From a virus: a stretch of 64,000 bases of DNA. Positions 7,640-15,691 of the stretch are shown in pieces. Under the pieces are notes generated by a model. It was given only the letters and a program-made list of their open reading frames with translations, did no database searches and had not been told where the DNA came from. Position 1 is the stretch's first letter; each line of letters opens with the position of its first letter. The DNA lies in IMG/VR virus record IMGVR_UViG_3300035180_001778, positions 286,470-350,469 of that record; one strand, 5' to 3'. The position numbers were made by a program, and so were the translations under genes.

Positions 7640-8176
7640 TTACCCACCCGGTTGGAAGCAGCGGAGACATCGAGGCTCGTACGCCTCAGCACCACCGACG
7701 AGGACCGTTGCCTCACTCTGGATGAGGCGATAAGAGCGACATGCGGAATTTCCGCAGACCGCACAGCGGGATCGCAACTTTCGAACCTCATCCGCGTGAG
7801 CCATGAATGTAGGGAGATGTCCGAAAGGCACCCCCTTCCAGGTCAGGTCGAGCCCTGCAAGGACTACGGAAACCCCTGATAGGATCACATTCAGGACAGC
7901 CGGGACTGCTTCGGCAGAGAGAAACTGGGCTTCGTCGATAGCTATGATGTCGGCACTTGTGGGTAGAGGGAAGGCATCAGGGGAGAGCCAATTCGCGTGG
8001 CACCGGATCCCCTCGTGCGAAATCACCTCGGCCTCAGCATGCCGGGTATCTGTGATCGGCTTGTAGACTTCGACGCTCTTGCCCAGTTTTTCCATCTGGT
8101 GAACCACAGCAAGAAGCGCCGTGGTCTTCCCAGCGAACATGGGGCCCGCGATTACAGTAAGTCGGCCGATTCTCAT
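7640..8176 (-). CDS. tdk: Thymidine kinase, type II (TK1-like)
   Basis: Phosphorylates thymidine to TMP. P-loop GPMFAGKTT at residues 10-18, Walker-B-like IAIDEAQF, the lasso AGLDLTWKGVPFG, and the zinc site with CAVC...C and CLRC near the C-terminus are all present. At 178 aa it is full length. MRIGRLTVIAG is chosen as the start because it places the P-loop normally. Neighbours are the zinc protein at 8214 and the coiled-coil gene downstream. Confidence 0.95.
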   Translation of the reverse strand: MRIGRLTVIAGPMFAGKTTALLAVVHQMEKLGKSVEVYKPITDTRHAEAEVISHEGIRCHANWLSPDAFPLPTSADIIAIDEAQFLSAEAVPAVLNVILSGVSVVLAGLDLTWKGVPFGHLPTFMAHADEVRKLRSRCAVCGNSACRSYRLIQSEATVLVGGAEAYEPRCLRCFQPGG

Positions 8177-8213
8177 CTGCCGAAGACGGGTCACAAAAGG
8201 AAACCACGGAAAT

Positions 8214-8426
8214 CTACTCAAGATCGTCGAGGAGATGCTCCCAGCCGGTCGGTCTCTTGTCCGCCAGCTCTTGGAGCATCCCGATCTGGAATTCTTTCGC
8301 TTCTTCCTTCGTGATGTTTCCACTGGCGTACTCGTACTCGACGCAGGGACACGAGCGGAACATGATCCGCCCGTTGCAAACGGGGCAGCGGACGGGAGGG
8401 CAATTCTTCCGTCCGTCTCGCATCAT
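8214..8426 (-). CDS. Small zinc-finger protein with shared acidic tail, 70 aa
   Basis: CPVC followed by CPC near residues 14-27 suggests a zinc site. It ends RPTGWEHLLDDLE, a clear example of the recurrent W-E-x-L-L-D-D tail. Its ATG overlaps the upstream nucleotidyltransferase stop (ATGA), so the two are coupled. Confidence 0.75.
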   Translation of the reverse strand: MMRDGRKNCPPVRCPVCNGRIMFRSCPCVEYEYASGNITKEEAKEFQIGMLQELADKRPTGWEHLLDDLE

Positions 8427-9577
8427 AGCTGCTCCCACACCGTGAGGGCGGGCCGCGGAGCTGCCGCCCACGAAGGGGCCATGGACTCCTCGATGAGCTG
8501 CACACAGACCTCTTCCAGGCCCGCACGGTCCGGTTGCTGCGGGAGGAGGCTGGTCCTCATCAGCTCCGACAGCTCCGCATCCTGAGCCACAGCCCACGAC
8601 ACGAGTTCGTCGTAGGTCCACATCCCAGCTCGGATCTCCAGAAGCTCAGCAGCATCCGGCTTACGAACGAGTACGCCTTTTCCTGACAGGATTTCACGGC
8701 ACATCCGGAGAAGCCTGACCAAGTGCATGGCGTGTTTGGTGTCGTACCCAAACTTCTCTTCCAGAGCGGCCCTTGCCGGGTTCCGGTTCTTCTTCCACTC
8801 CTGGTACTGAGACCAGGTCCGATGGGCCGCCGTGTACCTCCGCTCCTTGTCGAGCAGCTCGATGAAGTTCGTGTCGTACCCGACACTTCGAGCAGCCGCT
8901 TGCCAGGTGTTCACTTCGACGTCATCCCAGGACCACTTGGTGACCTCCAAGAGACGCTCGGTGAACAGCTCCCGCATGCGGATCCGGGCCGGCTCGTCGA
9001 ACTCCTCCATGTCCCGCCACCGCCAAGAATCGAGGACCTTGGTGATGGCAGAGGTTGCCGCTGCGAGCTGGTCGGCGGGGATGACCGTTCGCTCGGGAAG
9101 CCCGAACTCGGATCGCAAGGGCTGAGCCTTCGGGGGATCCTTGAGCCACTTGTAGTGTATGTTGATCCTCTTGAGCTGAGCGGTCGCGTACCCTGAGAAC
9201 GTGTGTTTGGCCTTCCGCGAGAGGAAGCTGTCACGCTTCTCCCGGATGCGCTCCCACTCGGGGCTCAGGACCAGGTGATCGCTCGGGTCCGTGTAGAGCA
9301 GCTCCAAAACGTTGGGGTTGCAGTCGCACGCGAGGAGGAAGAACTTCCGGATGTCGAAGATCGTGAAATCCGGCTCGTGTTGCTCCGCTTGCTCGAAACG
9401 GTTGTGGGGCTGGAAGCCGAGGTAGTTCACCTTCGGGGCAATGCAGACCCCACGCAAGTCCAGGTCACTCGTCGGCAAGTTGGTGCCGTAGGCCTGGCTC
9501 CCGTGCCGAGTGATGAACAGGGTCCGCTGAGGAAGCCAGCCGAGGTTGCCCTTGTAGATGTTCCAGTCGAAGCTCAT
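8423..9577 (-). CDS. Nucleotidyltransferase of the DNA polymerase beta superfamily (COG3541-like), 384 aa
   Basis: HGSQAYGTNLPTSDLDLRG near residue 26 is the GSxAYG...SDxDxRG signature of these predicted nucleotidyltransferases; the two Asp are metal ligands. The rest is helical. It ends LTVWEQL, the short form of the shared tail. Start ATG 6 nt after the TGTAAA of a class B promoter. Substrate unknown; relatives are common in large phages. Confidence 0.85.
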   Translation of the reverse strand: MSFDWNIYKGNLGWLPQRTLFITRHGSQAYGTNLPTSDLDLRGVCIAPKVNYLGFQPHNRFEQAEQHEPDFTIFDIRKFFLLACDCNPNVLELLYTDPSDHLVLSPEWERIREKRDSFLSRKAKHTFSGYATAQLKRINIHYKWLKDPPKAQPLRSEFGLPERTVIPADQLAAATSAITKVLDSWRWRDMEEFDEPARIRMRELFTERLLEVTKWSWDDVEVNTWQAAARSVGYDTNFIELLDKERRYTAAHRTWSQYQEWKKNRNPARAALEEKFGYDTKHAMHLVRLLRMCREILSGKGVLVRKPDAAELLEIRAGMWTYDELVSWAVAQDAELSELMRTSLLPQQPDRAGLEEVCVQLIEESMAPSWAAAPRPALTVWEQL

Positions 9578-9596
9578 CCCCCATTTACACCAAGAG

Positions 9597-10560
9597 CTAG
9601 AAGCTCTCGTCGAGGTATTCCCACCACGACTTACGAGGAAGCTGGGGGCCCGAACAAGGGATCCACTTCTCATGGAGATCGCGGCCTTGAATGGTGATCC
9701 CTCGTCTGCTCGTGACCCACATGTTCCAATGTCGAACGATGGCCCGAGTCCCCTCCCAAACGGAAGCTACTTGAGCGTAGATCCGCTCCCTGTTCTTGTC
9801 CCGGCGGAAAGCCCACACCCCAGGCTTGCACCACTCGGGGATAGGGAGAGGCGGCTTCGGGACATGAATGAGAGGATGCCCACCCTCACGAACGAAGGAG
9901 ATGTCGCGGAAGTTGATCTCGTCGTCGTAGTAGACCGCGTGCTCGGTTCGGCCTCGAATACGCAGTTCGGATCCCACACTTGTAGCAAGCTCACGGGAAA
10001 AGATCGGGAGCGCCCCATTGGGCAACTGCTCAACCTGGAAGATGCGTCGAGCAATCCCCTGATAGTCACGCGCTCGGAAGATGGGCGCGGCCATCGATCT
10101 GGCTAGGCTACTTCGCCCCTCTGCCGAGTTCATGAAGTTGGAGATGATGCTCTCTCGAAGGGACTGATGTAGTTGGGTTCCCACCGCAACAGCGCTGTCC
10201 GAGAGCATCCGGAATGGGACTGTGCATCCCATCGAGAGACTTCGAGCCGCTGTCTCGAAGTCCATAGCTATCAGCGACACAATTCCCGGAGGCATATCGG
10301 GAACACGGATCGGAGCTGGGGGATTCCCTCGGCGGTAGGCCCCGTTGTTCGTTCCGGGCCCGAATTCTTCGAGGGTGCTGAGAAGGTTCCGGTCTTTGGG
10401 CCCCGCTTCACTCCAGAAGTAGACCTTGGCACGGAAGAGGTTCGCCGAAGGCTTCAGGTTGTCGACTCGCCGGGTGTTTGGATCCAGGCGGAGAGAAGCG
10501 ACCCCGTCTTGAAATGGAACGCGACTTCCGGGGGCAGCTCAGATCCCACACCAAAGGCAT
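9597..10560 (-). CDS. Hypothetical protein, about 320 aa, one frameshift at a G/C homopolymer
   Basis: The ATG at 10560 lies 7 nt after a GGTGTA -10. The frame holds for about ten residues (MPLVWDLSCP), then shifts at the five-base run 10530-10534; removing one base continues into a long coding frame (RVPFQDGVASLRLDPNTRR...) to 9597. It ends RKSWWEYLDESF, the shared tail. No recognised family. The break may be an assembly error. Confidence 0.65.
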
Positions 10561-10581
10561 GGGCGGAGCTACACCAGAAAT

Positions 10582-10950
10582 CTAGCCGAGGGCCTCTTCG
10601 CTCTGTTGCCCGCGCTGCTTCTTGGCCACGACGTGGAACCCGAGCTTGACCTTCCCGCTCGTGAGGAGCGCGGTCATTCTCTCTTGCTTCCCCTCGCGGG
10701 AGATGTAGGGGGAGAGCCGGACAGCCTCGAACATCGTCGCTGCTTGCAGCTCGGTGAGCTTCGCGATGTTGGCGGTGAACTCGGCGGTCATGTAGTCGCC
10801 TGCCACCTCGACGGGGGCATAGAGCCCAGCCCCATCGACCACGTAGGCCTTCCCATCGCGGCGCTCGACCCGATCGATCCCAAAACGGAAATCGAGGATC
10901 CCCTGGGGAGTAAGGTGTTTCTTTCCGGTAGTTTGGCGTTGTTTCGTCAC
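10582..10950 (-). CDS. Hypothetical protein, 122 aa
   Basis: GTG start 7 nt after a complete class A promoter, showing that GTG also works at the leaderless position. Contains FGIDRVERRDGKAYVVDGAG and a basic C-terminal third. No recognised family. Confidence 0.7.
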   Translation of the reverse strand: MTKQRQTTGKKHLTPQGILDFRFGIDRVERRDGKAYVVDGAGLYAPVEVAGDYMTAEFTANIAKLTELQAATMFEAVRLSPYISREGKQERMTALLTSGKVKLGFHVVAKKQRGQQSEEALG

Positions 10951-10957
10951 GGAGCAT

Positions 10958-10985
10958 TCTACACCGGGACGCCTTCCACGATCAA
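10958..10985 (-). promoter_or_regulatory. Class A promoter for 10582-10950
   Basis: TTGATC, 16 bp ending CCGG, TGTAGA; combines the class A -35 with the GGTGTA form of the -10. 7 nt to GTG. Overlaps the divergent promoter at 10990. Confidence 0.75.
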
Positions 10986-10989
10986 CCAG

Positions 10990-11017
10990 TTGATCCCCTG
11001 CTCGATCTATTTGTAGT
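10990..11017 (+). promoter_or_regulatory. Class A promoter for the HicA-like gene
   Basis: TTGATC, 16 bp, TGTAGT; 6 nt to ATG. Confidence 0.75.
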
Positions 11018-11023
11018 GAGGGG

Positions 11024-11239
11024 ATGACCTTTCAACAGATCACCGCCCGGGCAAAAACCCAGAATTTCAAGGTAGAGAAGACATCTGGGGGACACTGGAA
11101 ATTCACACCCCCAACGAAGGGGGCCGAGATCGTGATCACGTCGGGAACCCCGAGCGATCATCGATCCATAGACAATTTCCTGGCACGCATGCGTCGGAGC
11201 GGGTTCAACGACGGCCGACGTCGTCAGCATCACGGCTGA
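11024..11239 (+). CDS. HicA-like protein (dsRBD-fold mRNA interferase family), 71 aa
   Basis: GGHWKFTPP with the catalytic-type His, then SGTPSDHRSIDNFLARMRRSGF, match the HicA fold and its phage variants. No HicB-like antitoxin is next to it, as is common for phage solo HicA proteins, so it may act as an RNA-binding protein or be controlled by a distant partner. Confidence 0.75.
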   Translation: MTFQQITARAKTQNFKVEKTSGGHWKFTPPTKGAEIVITSGTPSDHRSIDNFLARMRRSGFNDGRRRQHHG

Positions 11240-11240
11240 G

Positions 11241-11270
11241 TCTTGGGGGATCGGTGTAAGATCCCCAAGA
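11241..11270 (+). promoter_or_regulatory. Class B promoter inside an inverted repeat
   Basis: TCTTGGGGGATC and GATCCCCAAGA flank GGTGTAAG, so the -10 sits in the loop region of a hairpin; ATG at 11270 is 9 nt after TGTAAG. Confidence 0.6.
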
Positions 11271-11533
11271 TGGACAAGATGCGCGTCGTGCCATGGCAAT
11301 CCGTCCGAGACGGATCGGTGTCCTGGAAGGCGGTCAAGTGTAGAAGGTGTCACGTCTGGGACGGAACCTCCTACGCGGGCCAGCCCGAAGGGCCTGAGCT
11401 AGCCATCATCAAGCTCGAAGATCACTTCCTGGAGATGCAGTGCCGGGCCACGCTCTTCGATGGCAAGTGGGAGTTCCTGTGGAACTTGCATCTGTTCCTG
11501 TGGGCCCCGAAGACGGCTTGGGAACAGCTCTAA
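11270..11533 (+). CDS. Hypothetical zinc-containing protein with shared tail, 87 aa
   Basis: CRRC near residue 25 and CRA near 60 could bind metal. It ends APKTAWEQL, the short tail also seen at 8423-9577. Leaderless-type start. Function unknown. Confidence 0.7.
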   Translation: MDKMRVVPWQSVRDGSVSWKAVKCRRCHVWDGTSYAGQPEGPELAIIKLEDHFLEMQCRATLFDGKWEFLWNLHLFLWAPKTAWEQL

Positions 11534-11542
11534 GGAGTATGT

Positions 11543-11950
11543 GTGTTTGGTACCCTCGTAGCGAAGTCTGGGAGTTTCAAGATCGGTTCAGGTGAATTCG
11601 AGTTCACTCGTGTGGAGACCCCCACCCGCAAGGGAGTAATACACTGGGATCGTGTTTCGTGCGAAGTGCTTACTTTTACTGCGGCGGGGGAATACTTCTT
11701 CCTTGGGGGAAAGGAGGTTTCAGCTTCTCTCGACGAGTTCTCCGCCGTCGCGAATGAAGAAGACGAGTTTTACGAGGGCCCGTTTCTGCTTCTTCGAGGA
11801 GAACAACCTGAAGTCAGGGAGGGGGCAACACAGATTCTTCATCTGGTGCTTGCGCGTGTTCTTACGTACCCGTCGGAAATGTCCCAGACGGAGTTGTTTG
11901 ACGCTGTACGATCGGTTGATCGGAATCCCTCTCGATCTGTAGGAGACTGA
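11543..11950 (+). CDS. Hypothetical protein, 135 aa
   Basis: GTG start with AAGGAG 6-7 nt upstream, so conventionally initiated. The last dozen codons run through the promoter of the next gene and the stop TGA lies between its -10 and its ATG. No recognised family. Confidence 0.6.
   Translation: MFGTLVAKSGSFKIGSGEFEFTRVETPTRKGVIHWDRVSCEVLTFTAAGEYFFLGGKEVSASLDEFSAVANEEDEFYEGPFLLLRGEQPEVREGATQILHLVLARVLTYPSEMSQTELFDAVRSVDRNPSRSVGD
11916..11943 (+). promoter_or_regulatory. Class A promoter for 11953
   Basis: TTGATC, 16 bp, TGTAGG; 9 nt to ATG; lies inside the end of the previous coding sequence. Confidence 0.75.
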
Positions 11951-11952
11951 CC

Positions 11953-12249
11953 ATGTACGACATTGTCAAAGGCACCCGCATTCGGGCCGAAGTCTTCAGA
12001 GCAAAGGAGCTGGGCACGTACTCCATCGCTGGAGCCCAACCCAAGGTGATTGGCGACTTCATCACCGTCGTGGGCAAGGTGACGCACATCTACGGCGACC
12101 ACCCCACGGCTCCGACCAAGTACGAGATCCACGTCCAGCCGGATGACGGTGGGCCTGAAGTCGTCATCGGCGAGAGCTGCATCCGCGCGATTCAGCCCGC
12201 GCGCGATTCAGCCCGCGGTCGGTTGATCCGAAACCTCCTACTCCTGTAG
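11953..12249 (+). CDS. Hypothetical protein, 98 aa, C-terminus altered by a 16-bp tandem duplication
   Basis: MYDIVKGTRIRAEVF... A beta-rich small protein. A perfect 16-bp tandem repeat (12185-12216) shifts the last residues. With one copy the frame ends CIRAIQPAVG and stops at the TGA of the next TTGATC, the arrangement typical of this genome. With both copies it runs about ten residues further into the promoter. Confidence 0.7.
   Translation: MYDIVKGTRIRAEVFRAKELGTYSIAGAQPKVIGDFITVVGKVTHIYGDHPTAPTKYEIHVQPDDGGPEVVIGESCIRAIQPARDSARGRLIRNLLLL
12185..12216. repeat. 16-bp perfect tandem duplication
   Basis: Two copies of GCGCGATTCAGCCCGC. It shifts the reading frame of 11953-12249 just before its expected stop. 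Confidence 0.9.
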
Positions 12250-12250
12250 A
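12223..12250 (+). promoter_or_regulatory. Class A promoter for the GHKL-protease gene
   Basis: TTGATC, 16 bp, TGTAGA; 7 nt to ATG. Confidence 0.8.
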
Positions 12251-12257
12251 GACGAAC

Positions 12258-13586
12258 ATGCGATTCCCCCTCTCCCTCGACTGTACCAACCTTCCCAACT
12301 GGGGTGCCCGTGAGGGTATCCGCAAGCTTCTCCAGAACGGGGTCGACGCCGAAACGGAGTTCTCCGCTCCCCTCAACGTGAGCTACCGCAAGGAAACGGC
12401 CAAGCTCGTCATCAAGAACGACGGGACCGTGATCCCGCTCAAGGCTCTTCTCACGGGCTTCACCACGAAGCGTGGCAAGAAGGGTCTTCGCGGCCAGTAC
12501 GGCGAGGGTCTCCCCCAAGGCGTGCTCTCGCTCCTCCGAGCGGGGCATTCGGTGAAGATCCGCTCGGGGTCCGAAGTCTGGGTCCCCAGCATCGAAGCTC
12601 ACGAGCAAGCGGGAGCGGACGTTCTGGTCTTCAACATCTCGAAGGGGCACAAGGACGAGAACCGGGTTGCCATCGAGATCGGCAACATCTCGGAAGAGAC
12701 CTACAAGGCCCTTCCGGAGCACTTCCTGTTCTTGTCGAAGGAGACGACCAGCGACCGCGTGAAGACGTCCATGGGTACGCTCCTGCTCGACAAGCGCTAT
12801 GCTGGCAACATCTACGCGCAGGGCATCTGGGTCTGCAACGACCCCAAGCTCACCATGGGCTACGACTTCTCGGACATCGAGACGGATCGTGATCGGAAGA
12901 TGGTCGCCAGCTACGACCTCCAGCTCCACTGCCGTCGCGTCTGGCAAGAGGCTCTGGCCACGCGGCCGGACCTCGTGAAGAAGTTCATCGTGCTCCTCAA
13001 CGAGCAAGCTCCGGACGTCGAGGGTATCGACGCCTACAGCACCTACGCCTTCTCGGATGAAGTGAAGACTGCCGTGGCGGCCGACTTCACGGAGAAGCAC
13101 GGCAAGGACGCCGTCCCGGTTCGGTCGCTTCTGGAGAGCGCCGAAGTCGAGCACCTCGGCCGCACGGGTCGCATCGTCCCCATGCCCCTCAAGGCGATCC
13201 TGGAGTCCGTGCTCGGGACGGTCGAGCAAGTCAAAGAGCGGTTCCGCTCGGAGGCGCAGCGGCTCTACGGCTGGTCGGAGCTGGGTGTGGTCGAGAAGAC
13301 GCACCTGGAGCAGGCCATCGCCCTCGTGACCAAGGAAGAGGAGGTCACTCTCGGGGACATCGACATCACGGACTTCCGCGATCCGGGTCTCCGCGGCCTC
13401 TACCGCGACGGGAAGATCCTGCTCTCGAAGAGCATCCTGGCGGATCGGGATCTGACGCTTCGGGTTCTCGTTCACGAAGTCGCGCACCGTTCGGGAGGCG
13501 ACGGCGAGAAGGGTCACGTCTCCGAGATCGAGCGCATCTGGGCCGGGATCACTGGCCAGCTCCGCAACCTGGTGGGTAACGTCTGA
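12258..13586 (+). CDS. GHKL-type ATPase fused to a zinc metalloprotease-like domain, 442 aa
   Basis: The N-terminal third has Bergerat-fold motifs: LLQNGVDAE (N box), NDGTVIPLKALLTGF (G1) and GQYGEGLPQG (G2), as in Hsp90, MutL and histidine kinases. The C-terminus carries VHEVAHRSGG (HExxH, around 406-410) with a downstream GH. ATP binding and zinc peptidase activity are therefore both plausible in one chain. Middle region unrecognised. First gene of an operon with 13586 and 13723. Substrate and role unknown; possibly a chaperone-linked protease or host-takeover factor. Confidence 0.75.
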   Translation: MRFPLSLDCTNLPNWGAREGIRKLLQNGVDAETEFSAPLNVSYRKETAKLVIKNDGTVIPLKALLTGFTTKRGKKGLRGQYGEGLPQGVLSLLRAGHSVKIRSGSEVWVPSIEAHEQAGADVLVFNISKGHKDENRVAIEIGNISEETYKALPEHFLFLSKETTSDRVKTSMGTLLLDKRYAGNIYAQGIWVCNDPKLTMGYDFSDIETDRDRKMVASYDLQLHCRRVWQEALATRPDLVKKFIVLLNEQAPDVEGIDAYSTYAFSDEVKTAVAADFTEKHGKDAVPVRSLLESAEVEHLGRTGRIVPMPLKAILESVLGTVEQVKERFRSEAQRLYGWSELGVVEKTHLEQAIALVTKEEEVTLGDIDITDFRDPGLRGLYRDGKILLSKSILADRDLTLRVLVHEVAHRSGGDGEKGHVSEIERIWAGITGQLRNLVGNV

Positions 13587-13726
13587 TGCTGATGTACGTT
13601 CTTTCGGGTGTGATCGGAGGGGTCATCGGATCCCTCCTCACGGGGGCGGTTGCCTACTACCTCATCAACAAAGTCCTCGCAGGGGTCTTGAAGGCCTTCG
13701 GGGACATCAAGACGAGCGCGAAATGA
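13586..13726 (+). CDS. Small membrane protein, 46 aa
   Basis: MLMYVLSGVIGGVIGSLLTG followed by AVAYYLI: one Gly-rich transmembrane helix and a short amphipathic tail. Its ATG overlaps the previous stop (TGATG) and its TGA overlaps the next ATG (ATGA), so translation is coupled on both sides. Confidence 0.7.
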   Translation: MLMYVLSGVIGGVIGSLLTGAVAYYLINKVLAGVLKAFGDIKTSAK

Positions 13727-14093
13727 AACCCGATAAAACGTGCAACGACCCTCCCGAGGTACCGACGGAGCCCGTGTTTCAGACGGTGCTCTACCAGAGC
13801 TGGGAGGAGAGCGAGCGTGGCTGGGGGAGGCGGCCTGATGGGTTCTCCCTGCATCTCCCTGCATCTCCCTGCATCTCACCGCAGCCCATCGGAAAGAGTA
13901 TCTCGCGGCACTCAACAAGAACAAGCTGTCCTACGTGCCGGATGAGTACGAAACTCCGGCCGGCGAGCCGATCGAAGTCGAGGTCCCTGTCGAGGTCGTG
14001 CGCTACCTCCGCGAAAAAGGCGGGAATATCCGCAGCTACGAGAAGGTGGCGATCGTCACCCGCCGGATGTTGACGGGCTTCAAGATCGGCTGA
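13723..14093 (+). CDS. Hypothetical protein, frame broken by a three-copy 10-bp repeat
   Basis: The ATG overlaps the upstream stop. The first about 42 residues are in frame 1. Three copies of a 10-bp unit (13846-13875) then shift it. With a single unit the frame continues HLTAAHRKEYLAALNKNK... to FKIG at 14093, with coherent codons throughout. The natural product is about 115 aa. No recognised family. Confidence 0.65.
13846..13875. repeat. 10-bp unit repeated three times
   Basis: TCCCTGCATC in three perfect adjacent copies. One copy restores the reading frame; three do not. Confidence 0.9.
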
Positions 14094-14102
14094 CGAAATT
14101 CT

Positions 14103-14136
14103 CAGAGCGAGGTTGATCGGTGGCAGCCTCGCTCTG
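14103..14136 (+). terminator. Hairpin enclosing a promoter -35
   Basis: CAGAGCGAGG and CCTCGCTCTG flank TTGATC. Probably terminates the upstream operon while overlapping the next promoter. Confidence 0.5.
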
Positions 14137-14140
14137 TAGA
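14113..14140 (+). promoter_or_regulatory. Class A promoter for 14147
   Basis: TTGATC, 16 bp, TGTAGA; 6 nt to ATG. Confidence 0.8.
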
Positions 14141-14146
14141 GAACCC

Positions 14147-14443
14147 ATGAGCCGCAACCTACATGTCGAGACCACCATCCTCGTTGACCGTGATGGTGAA
14201 GAAGTGGAAGTCACGCTGAAGGGCGAGGTTTCCCCCGGGGTTGCAGGCCGTTACACGGGCGCCCCCGAGAACTGCTACCCCTCCGAGGACCCGGAAGTCC
14301 AGGACTACTCGGCGACCGTTGATGGCCAGCCCTTCGAGCTGGACGCGGACGAGAAGAAGGACGCCGAAGAGGCCCTGATCGATAGGGCCAGCGAAGACGA
14401 CCTCTGCGGTCCGGACGGCGATTCGGACGACGCCGACTACTGA
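14147..14443 (+). CDS. Acidic hypothetical protein, 98 aa
   Basis: MSRNLHVETTILVDRDGEEVEV... then strongly acidic (PDGDSDDADY at the C-terminus). No recognised family. It could be a DNA-mimic type protein by charge, but that is only a guess. Confidence 0.7.
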   Translation: MSRNLHVETTILVDRDGEEVEVTLKGEVSPGVAGRYTGAPENCYPSEDPEVQDYSATVDGQPFELDADEKKDAEEALIDRASEDDLCGPDGDSDDADY

Positions 14444-14640
14444 AAGAAAGAGGACGCGAATGCTCGCTCTACTACAGTTTGCCCCGCGCTGAAAACGGGG
14501 CTGAAAGGGCTGACAACCCCGGAACCTACGTGCGGCGCACATGTAGGCCCGACGATGAAGAAAGCCGGGAGATCGTGGGATCTCCCGGCTTTCTTCATTT
14601 CCAAGGGTCCGCCGCAGACTTTCGAAAAGTATCGCGAGTG
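14444..14640. other. Noncoding interval with hairpins, about 200 bp
   Basis: No supported gene. It contains CCTAC...GTAGG (14525-14547) and the strong terminator at 14555-14598. A small RNA is possible but no promoter is evident. Confidence 0.4.
14555..14598 (+). terminator. Strong hairpin terminator
   Basis: Perfect 20-bp arms (ATGAAGAAAGCCGGGAGATC and its complement) around GTGG, followed by TTCC. Confidence 0.8.
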
Positions 14641-14642
14641 AG

Positions 14643-14670
14643 TTGATCGGGACGACCCACAAAGTGTACA
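14643..14670 (+). promoter_or_regulatory. Class A promoter for the ParB-like gene
   Basis: TTGATC, 16 bp, TGTACA. Unlike most, it is followed by a leader of 27 nt containing GGAG and GAGGAT before the ATG. Confidence 0.75.
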
Positions 14671-14697
14671 GGAGACAAGAAAGACGAGGATACGAAA

Positions 14698-15633
14698 ATG
14701 ACGAAGCCGACCACGAAGAAGACCAAGACCTCCGGCCGCTCCGCGACGCAGCGGATGACCGACAGCAAGATCGACGCGACGGCGGGTTCGATCGTGAACG
14801 TCCCGGTGAACGACATAACGTTCGCCCCCAAGGGTTCGGCTCTGGCCCACCCCCGCGAGCACTACCCGATCAACGAGGCCCTTCGCGACGACATCGTCAA
14901 GAACGGCGTGCAGAAGCCGATCAAGGTTCGCGACGACGGGAACGACTCGAACGGCAAGCGGATCCTGACCTTGGTTGACGGCGCTCAGCGGACCATCAAC
15001 GGCAAGGCGGCTCAGGCCATCCTTGTGGAGCGCGGGCTCCTCGCGAAGGCTGGCAACGTCCTCCGCGTCAAGGTGGTGTTCGTCACGGGGAGCGATGCGG
15101 AGTGCCTCCTGGAGCGTCTCCGGAGCAACACCGACCCGCTGAAGGTGGCCGACAGCCTCAGCGTGCTCTCCGCCACCTTCATTCAGCTCGACCTGCTGGG
15201 TGTGTCCGTTTCGGAGATGGTCGCGGTCGCCCCCAAGGGCATCGGGCCCCGGGAGATCGACGCTCTCCTCCGCTTCGGCAACCTCCTCCCGGAGGTTCAG
15301 ATCCGGTTCGACAACGGCTCGGCTCCGGTCGGGCTCCTCTCCGCGGTGCTCGATGCCTCGCGGAACGAGCAGGGGAAGAAGCTCGACGAGCTGCTCTCCG
15401 CTGGGGTGAAGACCGGGAAGGGCGCCACGCGGGCCCAGAACAAGGCGGATGGCAAGACGGAGCGCCCGCATCCCGCCAAGGTCCGGAAGCTCATCGCGGC
15501 TCTGGAGGCTCTCCCGGGTAGCACGCAAGTCGAGGGGATCATCCTCGGCCTCAAGCTCTCGCTCGGAGAGAACTTCCCCCTTCACCTCCCCAAGGACGTG
15601 AAGGACGCTCTCTCGGGAGTTCTGAGCAAGTGA
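14698..15633 (+). CDS. ParB-like nuclease/CTPase-fold protein, 311 aa
   Basis: The N-terminal region has the ParB/sulfiredoxin-fold pattern: VPVNDI, a loop with HPREHYPIN, ALRDDIVKNGVQKPIKVRDD and LTLVDGAQRTINGKAA near residues 20-110. The DGAQR segment corresponds to the conserved G-x-R-R block. The rest is helical with a Lys/Ala-rich linker. No ParA is adjacent, so it may be a phage DNA-modifying or regulatory ParB-like protein instead of a partition protein. Leadered mRNA. Confidence 0.75.
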   Translation: MTKPTTKKTKTSGRSATQRMTDSKIDATAGSIVNVPVNDITFAPKGSALAHPREHYPINEALRDDIVKNGVQKPIKVRDDGNDSNGKRILTLVDGAQRTINGKAAQAILVERGLLAKAGNVLRVKVVFVTGSDAECLLERLRSNTDPLKVADSLSVLSATFIQLDLLGVSVSEMVAVAPKGIGPREIDALLRFGNLLPEVQIRFDNGSAPVGLLSAVLDASRNEQGKKLDELLSAGVKTGKGATRAQNKADGKTERPHPAKVRKLIAALEALPGSTQVEGIILGLKLSLGENFPLHLPKDVKDALSGVLSK

Positions 15634-15637
15634 ACGG

Positions 15638-15673
15638 AAGAGGGGTGCGGAGGTTGATCCTCCCACCCCTCTT
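15638..15673 (+). terminator. Terminator hairpin overlapping the tRNA promoter
   Basis: AAGAGGGGTG-GGAGG pairs with CCTCC-CACCCCTCTT; the loop contains the TTGATC -35 of the tRNA promoter. Confidence 0.55.
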
Positions 15674-15681
15674 GGTGTACG
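15654..15681 (+). promoter_or_regulatory. Class A promoter for the tRNA gene
   Basis: TTGATC, 16 bp, TGTACG; the mature tRNA begins 10 nt after the -10. Confidence 0.8.
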
Positions 15682-15691
15682 TAGAAGTAAC

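Noticed and set aside
12192-13517. A 441-codon minus-strand frame opposite the GHKL-protease gene
   Set aside because: It is the mirror of a gene with recognisable ATPase and protease motifs and a perfect promoter; the antisense product is Arg/Leu/Asp-rich with no motif.
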